Shown: in pieces, positions 33,564-42,136 of the stretch
How positions within the stretch are numbered: position 1 is the stretch's first letter
Layout of the letters: each line of letters begins with the position of its first letter
Assembly: GCA_045539425.1 (NCBI GenBank)
Contig: JAZQFH010000038.1
Location: 1 to 64,000 of the forward strand
Direction: 5' to 3'
Origin: RUG14871 sp045539425
GTDB taxonomy: Bacteria > Bacillota_I > Bacilli_A > Erysipelotrichales > Erysipelotrichaceae
Length of the DNA stretch: 64,000 nt
Notes under the pieces: model-generated
What the model saw: the letters and a program-made list of their open reading frames with translations, nothing else
Database searches by the model: none
Told to the model about the DNA's origin: nothing
Translations under genes and position numbers: made by a program

Positions 33564-34321
33564 TAATGGCTCTCCGGCTCATACATCGGAATGGCCAGCT
33601 TATGGAGAGATCCGTTATGCATGCGCATGATCTTTTCATAGGCTTCCTTTTCCACTTCCTCGCCTTTGATGACTTTGGCGATGTCCTTATAAGTCACACC
33701 CATCTTCTGCTCATCGCTCATGCCGCTTAAGCCATCGTCCGGTGTGCGATAAAGCACCTGAGCTGGGACACCGAGTACCGCACCGACCGCAATGACTTCA
33801 TCCACCGTCAGGTTTCCGATTGGGGAGATATCACCGACATTGTCGCCGCCCTTGGTATAATAGCCGACAAAGCGTTCGCACAGGTTGCCGTTCATCGGAA
33901 CAAGATACGTTCCGCCACGCGTTGCGGAAAGTAAGGCTGCCATGTAGTAACAGGTTGCCATGCGTAAGCGCGGTTTCAGGTTGATTTCGCTGTTCTTCTT
34001 TTCTTCCTTAGTGAAGTCACCCATGGCATCGATCTGTTTCTGGAAGGTATCGTAGGTCTCCGTCAGATCAATATTAATCATCTCAAAGCCGAAGTGTTCC
34101 GCCACCAGATTGGCATCGCGCGCATCTTCCGGTTTCGAGTGGCACGGCAGCGTTAAGCCGACCACGTTTTCCGGCCCGAGTGCCGCACATAATAACGCCG
34201 AGACGACACCGGAGTCCTTGCCGCCGGAAACGCCCAAAACCGCACCCTTTAAATTATGGGCTTTGTAGTAGCTACGGATGAATTCAATGATATTCTGGGT
34301 TTCTTTTTCCGCATTAAACAT
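33563..34321 (-). CDS. nadE: Ammonia-dependent NAD synthetase
   Basis: 252 residues, the short form without a glutaminase domain, so it uses free ammonia. The ATP-pyrophosphatase P-loop is LGVSGGKDSGVVSALL near residue 30. It converts deamido-NAD to NAD. Its start overlaps the pncB stop by 8 bases. Ammonia could come from the arginine deiminase and carbamoylputrescine reactions encoded nearby. Confidence 0.94.
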   Translation of the reverse strand: MFNAEKETQNIIEFIRSYYKAHNLKGAVLGVSGGKDSGVVSALLCAALGPENVVGLTLPCHSKPEDARDANLVAEHFGFEMINIDLTETYDTFQKQIDAMGDFTKEEKKNSEINLKPRLRMATCYYMAALLSATRGGTYLVPMNGNLCERFVGYYTKGGDNVGDISPIGNLTVDEVIAVGAVLGVPAQVLYRTPDDGLSGMSDEQKMGVTYKDIAKVIKGEEVEKEAYEKIMRMHNGSLHKLAIPMYEPESH

Positions 34322-35534
34322 ATTTCATTACCTCGTTTTCCATTCTCCACTGGATGCTGCGCTCCAGATAATCCACATAATCCTGATTCTTGCACATGCC
34401 CTTGCCCGGTGTATCGGAGATCTTGGCAACATCCTGTCCGTTGCAGCGGGTCACTTTCATGACGATGTTCAGTGCCTTGACGCAGGTATCGTTGGAAATG
34501 TATGTTCCGATTCCGAAGGCTACCTTGCAGCGGTCCTTGAAATGGTGATAGATCTGATCAGCCTTTTCAAAGTTCAGAGAATCGCTGAATAATAACGTCT
34601 TTGTTTTCGCATCGATGCCGAGCCCCACATAGTGGGCGATCATCGCTTCGCCCCAGGCGATCGGATCGCCGGAGTCATGGCGTACACCGGAGAAGAGTGT
34701 CGCATACGTGAGGTCAAAGTCGCGCAGGAAGCAGTCTGTTGTGATCGTATCCGTTAAGGCCGTTCCGTTCTGCACGCCGTACTCTCTGACCCAGGCGCTC
34801 AGGGAATAGTAGTTGGAGTAGGCCGGGTTATGCTTATGGTTGCCCTGGCCGACACACATGATCCATTCATGGGCCATCGTTCCAACCGGAATCAGATGAT
34901 ATTTCTTCGCTAAATAAATATTGGAAGTACCGACGCAGTTGGAACCGCACTTGTCCCACGTCACTTCCGCCAGTTCCCTGACCGCTTCCTCCTGTGCTTC
35001 CGCGCTCAGTCTGCGGCGCAGACCGAACTCGGAGAAGTTGCCAATCTCGTATTTCCCGCTTAAGAGCCATTCCTTCTTCTCTTTCAGTTTTTCCTTAAAG
35101 GAGGCATAGAGTTCATCGTAGTTATGGGCCATGCGGAAGTAGACTTCATTCACAATGGCCAGGGTCGGGATCTCATACATGGAGGTGTTCAGCCACGTAC
35201 CTGTCGTCTCAATGGCCAGTCCGCACGGATCGTCTTCCGAGAAATGGAAGTCCTTGTAGCGCGGCTGCCATAAACGCAGAAAGTCAACATAGCTGCCCTT
35301 GATCCACCTGATATTGTTTAAGTACTGCAGCTCGTCTTCATTGAAGTGAAGATTGCAGTAAAGGGAGATCTGCCGCTTGATCTCTTCCACCATCTCATGG
35401 GTGAACTTCACATCCGTGTTGCGGCACTTGAAGGTCCAGGTCGTCTTGTAGTCCGAAAACTGATGGTAGATGGCCTGCCCCATGGAAATCTTGTATAAGT
35501 CGGTTTCCAATAAACTCGTGATAATCTGTTTCAT
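34314..35534 (-). CDS. pncB: Nicotinate phosphoribosyltransferase
   Basis: 406 residues of the short PncB type. The N-terminus TSLLETDLYKISMGQAIYHQ and the catalytic segment LFSGVRHDSGDPIAWGEAMI are family signatures. It joins nicotinate to PRPP to form nicotinate mononucleotide. It follows pncA by 10 bases. Confidence 0.94.
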   Translation of the reverse strand: MKQIITSLLETDLYKISMGQAIYHQFSDYKTTWTFKCRNTDVKFTHEMVEEIKRQISLYCNLHFNEDELQYLNNIRWIKGSYVDFLRLWQPRYKDFHFSEDDPCGLAIETTGTWLNTSMYEIPTLAIVNEVYFRMAHNYDELYASFKEKLKEKKEWLLSGKYEIGNFSEFGLRRRLSAEAQEEAVRELAEVTWDKCGSNCVGTSNIYLAKKYHLIPVGTMAHEWIMCVGQGNHKHNPAYSNYYSLSAWVREYGVQNGTALTDTITTDCFLRDFDLTYATLFSGVRHDSGDPIAWGEAMIAHYVGLGIDAKTKTLLFSDSLNFEKADQIYHHFKDRCKVAFGIGTYISNDTCVKALNIVMKVTRCNGQDVAKISDTPGKGMCKNQDYVDYLERSIQWRMENEVMKYV

Positions 35535-35544
35535 TTTGTTTCTC

Positions 35545-36075
35545 CTATTTAATATCGATCTGACACATCTTCATGGTGGTCAGAGCCGCTTCATGCGTTT
35601 CCGGCGTTACACCTGCGCAGAGGTCTCTGATTACATTGATCTCTGTTTCATAGAATGCCGCTTTCAGTAACAGGGCATTGCTGATAACGCAGATATCCGT
35701 GCATAAGCCGATCAGGGTAATGCTTTCAATGGCTTCCTTTGCGGCATCTTCTTTAACGCATTTCACCAGCTCTTCGCTTCCGAACGTCGGCTTGCGCAGA
35801 TAGACAACATCCTCACGCTTCGCGAGCGCCTTGGCCACCTTCTCATTCAGTTGCCAGCCGTCCGTCTCTTCCACGCAATGCACTACCGGCAAATGCTTTC
35901 CTTCATTGGTGTTCAGATAATCTGCCTGATGCGTGTCATAGGTCACATAGACTTTATCGTATTTCTTTTTTCCGATTTCCTTCGCAACACCGTCCACAAT
36001 GGCTTCCGCCTCTTTGGTGCCGAGACTTCCGTCCACGAAGTCTTTCTGCATGTCGACAACAACCAATAGTTTCAT
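35545..36075 (-). CDS. pncA: Nicotinamidase
   Basis: 176 residues. The catalytic Asp is in VVDMQKDFVDGSLG, the Lys in the LRKPTFGSEE region, and the nucleophile Cys in LIGLCTDICVISNA. It converts nicotinamide to nicotinate, the first salvage step. The order pncA-pncB-nadE-nadD encodes the complete route from nicotinamide to NAD, in reaction order except that nadE precedes nadD. Confidence 0.94.
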   Translation of the reverse strand: MKLLVVVDMQKDFVDGSLGTKEAEAIVDGVAKEIGKKKYDKVYVTYDTHQADYLNTNEGKHLPVVHCVEETDGWQLNEKVAKALAKREDVVYLRKPTFGSEELVKCVKEDAAKEAIESITLIGLCTDICVISNALLLKAAFYETEINVIRDLCAGVTPETHEAALTTMKMCQIDIK

Positions 36076-36092
36076 TGTTTTCCCCTCCTCAT

Positions 36093-36866
36093 TTATATCA
36101 AACCAAATGTTTTCAATGCATATTCAATTCCGTCATCCACGTTCCGCTTCGTCACAAAGTCCGCTTTTGCCTTTAAGCGCTCTGTGGCATTGCCCATGGC
36201 GACGCTTGTCCATTCCTTCCGGAACATGACTTCATCGTTCTCATCGTCTCCGAAGACGATGACATCACTCAGATTCCCCTTATAGTACTCTACCATCTCG
36301 ATGATTCCCTGATCCTTGGCGTCGTACTGATAGGTCAGATACTCCTTTTCAAAGCGGATGTGCCCAACCAGATTCCTGGTCTGAAAATCCTTCTCTTCCG
36401 CAATCGGGCAGGCCACATAGATCTTATAGATATCCTTAAGCTGATGCGGATCAAAGGAAGGATCGATCACCATTTCCGTCGGCTCTTTCCTGCCTCCCGT
36501 CTGCTCTACAAAAAGGTTGTTACTGCTGTAGAGATTGACGCTGTCCTCTAACAGGAAGCCGGTTCCGTACCCTTTCTCGCAGGCTTCATCATAGATTTTC
36601 AGAACATTCTCCCGGTTCAGAGGTTTCATATAAAGCAGCTTGGAATCAATGACGATTCCGCCTCCCCCGTAACAGACCATCTCCGTGATTCCGAGATCTT
36701 CCATCAGCGCTTTGGCTTTATAGTAGGCTCTGCCGGTCGCTATGGCCACCAGATGCCCGTTTTCCTGCAGTTTTCTAAGCGCTGCCCTGGCCGAAGGAAC
36801 CACCTGATTGTTCGAACGGTCCGTCAGGGTCCCGTCTATATCAAAGAAAACAAATTTCCGCTTCAT
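36093..36866 (-). CDS. Cof-type HAD-superfamily hydrolase
   Basis: 257 residues. Motif I is FFDIDGTLTDRS with the nucleophile Asp, motif II is ATGR, and motif III/IV is GDDENDEVMF near residue 205. The Cof C2 cap domain lies between. These enzymes dephosphorylate small sugar or nucleotide phosphates. It lies between the MBL hydrolase and pncA with short gaps of 8 and 17 bases, so it belongs to the NAD unit and might clear a phosphorylated by-product. Confidence 0.88.
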   Translation of the reverse strand: MKRKFVFFDIDGTLTDRSNNQVVPSARAALRKLQENGHLVAIATGRAYYKAKALMEDLGITEMVCYGGGGIVIDSKLLYMKPLNRENVLKIYDEACEKGYGTGFLLEDSVNLYSSNNLFVEQTGGRKEPTEMVIDPSFDPHQLKDIYKIYVACPIAEEKDFQTRNLVGHIRFEKEYLTYQYDAKDQGIIEMVEYYKGNLSDVIVFGDDENDEVMFRKEWTSVAMGNATERLKAKADFVTKRNVDDGIEYALKTFGLI

Positions 36867-36874
36867 GGATCCTC

Positions 36875-37606
36875 CTAGAGATATATCACATCGCCGTCAG
36901 TTGGGATGATCACATTGCTCAGATTCAGTTTTCTGCCTTCTTCTCTGGCAGAAGTGCTCATATGAGTGGTCACAATCATTTTATTGGGATACTTCCTGGC
37001 CAGCTTTTCAATGCTGTCAGTGCCCATGTGGGACTTTCCTTCCTTCACAAAGGACATCTCCATTACGGCCGCATCGCTTTTCTTCATGATTTTTTCCACT
37101 TCTTTGCAGTACGTGCTGTCACCGGAATAGCCCAGTGTTTTCTTCCCGTCAGAGATCACAAAGCCGTAGCTCGGTTCAAAGTCCCCGTGATCCATCTCAT
37201 AGGAAGTCAGCGTATAGCCGTTTACCGTTTCCTTCTTCAGGCTTTCATATTCCTCAATGACCGTATTGCCCATTGATAAGAGTTGATCCAGCGGCTCAAT
37301 GTCGCTGTACATCAATCGCGTGATCTCGCTCATCGCATAGGTCAAACCCTCCGGTGCGATGATCTTCAGCGGTTTTTCACAGGGAGTAAAGCTTCTCACA
37401 ATGATCAGAAATGGAACATCCAGAAAGTGGTCTCCGTGAATGTGGCTGACTAAAAGCGTCTCAATCTTCAGCGGATCGATTCCCTGCTCTAAAAGGGTCT
37501 TATAGATTCCGTTACCGCAGTCAATCAAAAAGGTATCGTCGATCAGTGCTGCTGCACTGCGCTCTTTCGCCGCTATCGCTCCGGTCCCAATCATCTGTAT
37601 TTTCAT
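36875..37606 (-). CDS. Metallo-beta-lactamase-fold hydrolase (RNase Z/AhpD-like group)
   Basis: 243 residues from the ATG at 37606, eight bases after GAGGAG; the ATG at 37612 is too close. HIHGDHFLD is the HxHxDH dinuclear-zinc motif, MDHGDFEPSYGFVI and GYSGDSTYC supply further ligands, and TTHMS gives the last His. It resembles RNase Z-like and phosphodiesterase MBL proteins. Its head position in the NAD unit suggests a role on a nucleotide or ADP-ribose-like ester. This is inference. Confidence 0.82.
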   Translation of the reverse strand: MKIQMIGTGAIAAKERSAAALIDDTFLIDCGNGIYKTLLEQGIDPLKIETLLVSHIHGDHFLDVPFLIIVRSFTPCEKPLKIIAPEGLTYAMSEITRLMYSDIEPLDQLLSMGNTVIEEYESLKKETVNGYTLTSYEMDHGDFEPSYGFVISDGKKTLGYSGDSTYCKEVEKIMKKSDAAVMEMSFVKEGKSHMGTDSIEKLARKYPNKMIVTTHMSTSAREEGRKLNLSNVIIPTDGDVIYL

Positions 37607-37794
37607 AAGCATAACTCCTCTTTTCTATTGTACCTTTTTCCGCTGAGGAAAACTATCGGAATGCGGAAAAGAACACTCCGGATTCTTTTGTCACTCTTAG
37701 GATGTTACAATGAATACAGAAAGAGAAGAAAGCAGTTTTGTACAACCGGGATTCACCGGGCAGTCCGGTTCTTCAAAATACAGGCAGGAACAAT

Positions 37795-38376
37795 ATGAAT
37801 AACAACCATGAAAGATTCCGTATCCTCAGGGATACCTATTATGACAAAATCATCACTCCGCAAAAGGATTACGATGCCTTTCTTGACTTTGTGAAAGATT
37901 ATTATCAGCCGGAAAAAATCACGGAAGAAGAATCCGTCTATAACTCTACGTACAAAAAAGGAATGTTCCTCTCGCTTCAGGAAACCGCAAAAAAGAGTGG
38001 GATTGAAATTGACACGGTTGAAGAGATCAATCAGAAGCTCCAATTCGACTATTTCGTATTGCCTTCCTATGACTTCCGCTCCACAAAAGCCTTTCTTCCT
38101 TTAAAGCCCGGAAACCGGAAGACCTACCTGATTTGTGAAAGGAAAACCGGCTTTCTTGACACCAATTCCGAATACCTGGCGATGGAACTGCGCATCATAC
38201 GGGGAATTGATGAGGATATTCTGAGTGCAGAAGACTTCACGGAAGAAGAGATGAGATACCTGAATGCTCTGGATTATCTTTACCGGGAAGGCCTATTGAT
38301 CCACAGCGAAGCCGTACTTGCTGAAAACGAGCGCCTGATACAGGCACTGAAAGATAAACTCCCGCACGAAGACTGA
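37795..38376 (+). CDS. Hypothetical 193-residue protein
   Basis: A soluble acidic protein starting MNNNHERFRILRDTYYDKII. I choose the ATG at 37795 because AGGCAGGAA lies just before it; an upstream TTG would add 19 unlikely residues. The middle carries FVLPSYDFRSTKAFLPLKPG, and the C-terminus is helical (LNALDYLYREGLLIHSEAVL). There are no membrane segments or catalytic motifs I recognise. It converges with the GH1 gene across a shared terminator. Confidence 0.65.
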   Translation: MNNNHERFRILRDTYYDKIITPQKDYDAFLDFVKDYYQPEKITEEESVYNSTYKKGMFLSLQETAKKSGIEIDTVEEINQKLQFDYFVLPSYDFRSTKAFLPLKPGNRKTYLICERKTGFLDTNSEYLAMELRIIRGIDEDILSAEDFTEEEMRYLNALDYLYREGLLIHSEAVLAENERLIQALKDKLPHED

Positions 38377-38387
38377 CAGCCAACACA

Positions 38388-38418
38388 AAAAGCCGATTTC
38401 CCATGGAAACCGGCTTTT
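38388..38418. terminator. Bidirectional terminator
   Basis: AAAAGCCG with CGGCTTTT plus an inner pairing TTTCC/GGAAA (38388-38401 with 38405-38418). A- and T-rich ends serve the convergent genes on both sides. Confidence 0.7.
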
Positions 38419-38426
38419 CTTTTCTC

Positions 38427-39839
38427 TTATAATTCTCTGCCTTCTGTCGCAATGACGTGTTTGTACCAGTCAAAGGACTTTTTCTTATAGCGGGTCAGTG
38501 TTCCGTTTCCTTCATCATCCAGATCCACATAAATGAATCCGTAACGTTTGGAGATCTGTCCCGTGGAACAGCTGATCAGATCAATGCATCCCCATGGAAG
38601 ATAGCCCATGAGTTCCACGCCGTCATTCATGGCAGCCTGGAAGGCACGCACGTGATCCCGCAGATAATCAATGCGGTAATCGTCTTCCACTGTTCCGTTG
38701 ACCAGAACATCCTTTGCACCCAGTCCGTTTTCAGCAATGAGGAGAGGTTTGCGGTAGCGGCTGTAGAGTTCATTCATGAAGATGCGCAGGCCCGTCGGAT
38801 CCATCTGCCAGCCCCATTCCGAACTCTTCAGATACGGATTGGCGGCAGAGGAAGACATGTTCCCCGGTGCCAGTTTTTTTGTGTCATCGGAAGAGACCGT
38901 CATGGACTGATAGTAACTGAAGGAAAGATAATCACAGGGATTCTCTCTTAAGAGTTTCAGATCCTCTTCCGTGATGTCCAGTTTCAGATCATACGTTTCC
39001 CAAATGCGTCTGGCATAATACGGATAGCCGCCCTGCATCATGGTGTCAATGAAGTAATACTGCTTTTCATTTTCCAGCATGGCCAACAGCTGATCTTCCG
39101 GATTGCAGGAGTAGGCATAGATCTTATGTCCGCCCAGCATAGCACCGATTTTACCGTTGGGTACGATCTCATGGCAGAGTTTTGTCGCAATTGCACCTGC
39201 CGTTAACATGTAATGGCCTGCCTGGTAAATGACCTGTTGGAAATCCGGATCGTTTCTGCCGATCTTGATCGCCGGGCCGAGACAGCCGACAAACATCATG
39301 GAGTTGATTTCATTGAAGTTGATCCATGTTTTTACCTTGTCTTTGTAGCGTGTAAAGATGACGCGGCAGTATTTCTCAAATAAGCCGATCATTTCCCGGC
39401 TCTTCCATCCGCCGTATTTCTCATAGAGTGCCAGCGGTGTTTCATAGTGGTTGATGGTAACGATTGGTTCAATGCCGTTGTTTAAGAGTTCATCAAAGAG
39501 GTCATCGTAGAACTTCAGACCCTCTTCATTGGGTTCTTCATTATCCAGCCCGCCGTTTGGGAAAATGCGGCTCCAGGCAATGCTTAAGCGCAGTGCGTTG
39601 AATCCCATCTCATGGAAGAGCGCAATGTCTTCTTTATAGCGGTGATAGAAATCAATGGCTTTATGCGTCGGGTAGTAGAGGGAAGGATCGATCGGGTTGC
39701 CAAACGATGCCCAGTGTTCTCTCAGACTTCCGCCCAGCATCGTATCCGCCGTTGCCGGCTTCTTGCCGCCTTCGTTATAGGCACCTTCACACTGATGGGC
39801 ACTGATGGCGCCGCCCCACAGGAATTTCTTTTCTTCCAT
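38427..39839 (-). CDS. GH1 6-phospho-beta-glycosidase of the chitobiose-like locus
   Basis: 470-residue GH1. It begins EEKKFLWGGAISAHQCEGAY. Catalytic Glu residues are in INFNEINSM (about 176) and LIAENGLGAKD (about 370). SCSTGQISKRYGFIYVD supplies the 6-phosphate-binding residues. It is 14 bases after the ChbG-family gene, so it should cleave the phosphorylated disaccharide after deacetylation. It is homologous to the GH1 at 11790. Confidence 0.92.
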   Translation of the reverse strand: MEEKKFLWGGAISAHQCEGAYNEGGKKPATADTMLGGSLREHWASFGNPIDPSLYYPTHKAIDFYHRYKEDIALFHEMGFNALRLSIAWSRIFPNGGLDNEEPNEEGLKFYDDLFDELLNNGIEPIVTINHYETPLALYEKYGGWKSREMIGLFEKYCRVIFTRYKDKVKTWINFNEINSMMFVGCLGPAIKIGRNDPDFQQVIYQAGHYMLTAGAIATKLCHEIVPNGKIGAMLGGHKIYAYSCNPEDQLLAMLENEKQYYFIDTMMQGGYPYYARRIWETYDLKLDITEEDLKLLRENPCDYLSFSYYQSMTVSSDDTKKLAPGNMSSSAANPYLKSSEWGWQMDPTGLRIFMNELYSRYRKPLLIAENGLGAKDVLVNGTVEDDYRIDYLRDHVRAFQAAMNDGVELMGYLPWGCIDLISCSTGQISKRYGFIYVDLDDEGNGTLTRYKKKSFDWYKHVIATEGREL

Positions 39840-39853
39840 TGTTCTTTCCTCCT

Positions 39854-40624
39854 CTATTTTTTGCCGATCTCACGGTAGGAGATCAGTTCCACATTCTGCT
39901 CTTTGAGCCATTGCAATATATTTGGATCGCACAGCATCTCCGCATCCTTTGTCCTGTTCAGCGTCAGGGAGCTGTGTTTTAAGAGATAGGCATCCACGTA
40001 CCCCGGATGGCAGACGTAAATTCCCGGATAATCCCTTTCTGTTGTTCTTACGGTTTCTTTCAGGGAAGCAACCGCATCGTAGTTTTCCGCAAGATTGTTG
40101 ATGCCGTAGCGGCGGGTGATTTGCTGATTCACAAGCGCCGTATCCTGACCGCGGGTATACATTTCCGAATGTTTCAGTCCGTACTTTGCGGCAACATCCC
40201 GGATTGCCTTACGGTAATTGTCGGAGCGTACGGCATGACCTTCGAAGTATTCGGGATCTCTGCCCATAAGCTCACGGAAGCGGAAGAGCTGTGCCTCCAC
40301 TTCACGGATTGCTTCCTCATAGACCACGAAGTCTTCCTTTGCCGTATGGAATTTCCTGCTGGAATAAAACTCCCCGTTTTCATCCACCAGAGACGGAATC
40401 TCTTTGGGATCGGATACCGGTCTTCCCACGCAGATATTGGTATGCTGGCCGACGCACACGTCCAGATCTCTCACAAGATCCGCACCGTGCCTGGCGCTTT
40501 CCATATTCGGCATAAGACCGCACGAGAGGCTGATGCCGCTCTGCATGACTTTATAAATGCCGTAGTTGACCGCTTCCGAATAACCGAGGTCATCCGAGCG
40601 GATCAGAAGTTTCCATGCTTCCAT
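39854..40624 (-). CDS. ChbG/YdjC-family carbohydrate deacetylase
   Basis: 256 residues. LIRSDDLGYSEAVNYGI provides the catalytic and metal-binding aspartates, VGQHTNICVGRP the first metal histidine, and YFEGHAVRSDNY the next. ChbG removes one acetyl group from chitobiose-6-phosphate or chitotriose-6-phosphate in the cytosol, which is needed to induce and use the sugar. The setting between a cellobiose-family EIIC and a phospho-beta-glycosidase supports this role here. Confidence 0.88.
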   Translation of the reverse strand: MEAWKLLIRSDDLGYSEAVNYGIYKVMQSGISLSCGLMPNMESARHGADLVRDLDVCVGQHTNICVGRPVSDPKEIPSLVDENGEFYSSRKFHTAKEDFVVYEEAIREVEAQLFRFRELMGRDPEYFEGHAVRSDNYRKAIRDVAAKYGLKHSEMYTRGQDTALVNQQITRRYGINNLAENYDAVASLKETVRTTERDYPGIYVCHPGYVDAYLLKHSSLTLNRTKDAEMLCDPNILQWLKEQNVELISYREIGKK

Positions 40625-40642
40625 GCTGTACCTCCTTTTGAG

Positions 40643-40675
40643 AAAAAGGGAATCCGCCTTCTCAGACGAATTCCC
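40643..40675 (-). terminator. Hairpin between EIIC and the ChbG gene
   Basis: GGGAAT/ATTCCC stem with an inner CG/CG pair (40648-40656 with 40667-40675), followed on the minus strand by CTTTTTCTC. It would reduce transcription into the deacetylase and GH1 genes. Confidence 0.6.
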
Positions 40676-40688
40676 TGAGTTGGAATTC

Positions 40689-41999
40689 TTAAGCTTCCTC
40701 TCCTGCTTCTTCCTTGCAGGCCATGCGGTCCGCGATCTTGAAGAACGGGAAGAAGAGAACGATGTTGATCAGAATCAGAACCACACCCCAGATGAAACCG
40801 GAGATGGAGCTGTTAGCGAATGCCATGTAGATCGGTGTCGGCAGAGTTGTCGAAATCTGGGCACCCGTAATTGTCTTGACTAAACCCAGTCTCATGACGG
40901 CGGAAGTTGCCAGTAAGTCAATCACCGGAGAGAGGATGAACGGGATTGCCATGATCGGGTTCATGATGATCGGGAAACCGAAGACTAACGGTTCCGTGAT
41001 GCAGAACAGAGCTGCCGGTAAGGAAACCTTTGCCAGGCCCTTATGCTGTTCGGATTTTGCGAAGACGAGCATCAGGATGGCCAGTGCGAGTGCCCAGACG
41101 TTTGTCATACCTGTGACCATACCCCATTCGAGATAAGGAACGGCTTCACCGGCTGCGAATGCGGAAGCATTGGCTGCGCCTGTGGCTTTCATGATCGTAC
41201 CGAAGGCTGCGTAAGTGACTAAGCCGCCGTGGATACCGAATAACCATAAGACTTTGGAAGCAATGCAGTAGAGGATCGCGCCGCCCAGGTTGCTGGAAGC
41301 GTTCATCAAAGGTGTCTGGATGATCGTATAGATCAGGTTCTGCATTGTGCCGAAGGATGTCAGAGAGACAAGCCAGCGGAGTAAGAGGAAGACGATAAAT
41401 GTCACGCCGCCCGGAACCATGGTTTCAAACATCTGTCCGACCGTTGGAGGAACGGATGCCGGCATCTTGATCGTGATACCTTTCTGAACCAGGAAAATGT
41501 ATAATCTTGCCGCAACAATACCGACTAACATGGCCAGGAAGATACCTCTGGCGCCTAAGGAGCCGATCGGAATCACGTTTAATGCCGTGCCGATGATCGT
41601 TTCACCTTCGTTTGTCACGACCTGAGCCATGCCGCTGAACGGTGTCAGGATCATGAAGGAAGATAAGGCAATCAGTGCCGGTGCGAACGGTTTTTCATTG
41701 AAGGACTTCGCAACTTCGGAAGCGATGGCCAATACAACGAAGATCGCCGTTAAATCGGAAGTGACGGAAATCGGAATGGACAGGATGCTGCCCAGACCGC
41801 TGTTTGTTAAGAATGCCTGCCATGCCGGAACCGGGAAGGACTTCACAAGCGAGAAGACGGATCCTGCAATGGACAGGGCCGCAATGCTCATGAAGGCGTT
41901 GGTAATGACTTTGACATAACGCAGTCTGGTGAACTTGGTAAGTTTCATCGAAATCTGGTCAATTGAGGAATTGAATTTTTCTTTCGTGGATTCTTTCAT
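40689..41999 (-). CDS. PTS EIIC component, lactose/cellobiose family, chitobiose-like locus
   Basis: 436-residue permease with about ten membrane helices. Landmarks are SIDQISMKLTKFTRLRYVKV, IKMPASVPPTVGQMFETMVP, SKVLWLFGIHGG, and ITEPLVFGFPIIMNP near the end. It is a third paralogue of the module 1 and 2 EIICs. No EIIA or EIIB lies in this locus, so partners must come from elsewhere, for example the EIIA at 17021 and an EIIB. Linked ChbG and GH1 genes make N,N'-diacetylchitobiose a good substrate guess. Confidence 0.92.
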   Translation of the reverse strand: MKESTKEKFNSSIDQISMKLTKFTRLRYVKVITNAFMSIAALSIAGSVFSLVKSFPVPAWQAFLTNSGLGSILSIPISVTSDLTAIFVVLAIASEVAKSFNEKPFAPALIALSSFMILTPFSGMAQVVTNEGETIIGTALNVIPIGSLGARGIFLAMLVGIVAARLYIFLVQKGITIKMPASVPPTVGQMFETMVPGGVTFIVFLLLRWLVSLTSFGTMQNLIYTIIQTPLMNASSNLGGAILYCIASKVLWLFGIHGGLVTYAAFGTIMKATGAANASAFAAGEAVPYLEWGMVTGMTNVWALALAILMLVFAKSEQHKGLAKVSLPAALFCITEPLVFGFPIIMNPIMAIPFILSPVIDLLATSAVMRLGLVKTITGAQISTTLPTPIYMAFANSSISGFIWGVVLILINIVLFFPFFKIADRMACKEEAGEEA

Positions 42000-42070
42000 T
42001 GTTTTTCTCCTTTTCTAAATCCCCTGTAAGCGGATTTTCCGCTGTTTTTTCTTTACACTTACATGATAAG

Positions 42071-42105
42071 AAAAAAGGAAAAAGAACTGAAACCATCCTT
42101 TTTCC
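42071..42105 (-). terminator. Terminator after the PRD activator
   Basis: GGAAAAAG/CTTTTTCC stem (42077-42084 with 42098-42105) with a 13-base loop, followed on the minus strand by TTTTTT. It separates the activator from EIIC. A second small hairpin (AGCGGA/TCCGCT, 42029-42043) lies nearer EIIC. Confidence 0.7.
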
Positions 42106-42136
42106 AAATTGAAACGGCAAAAAATGAGCATTGAAA

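Noticed and set aside
40007..40678. 223-codon plus-strand ORF antisense to the ChbG-family gene
   Set aside because: Shadow of a gene with clear catalytic motifs; no ribosome site and no recognisable domains.
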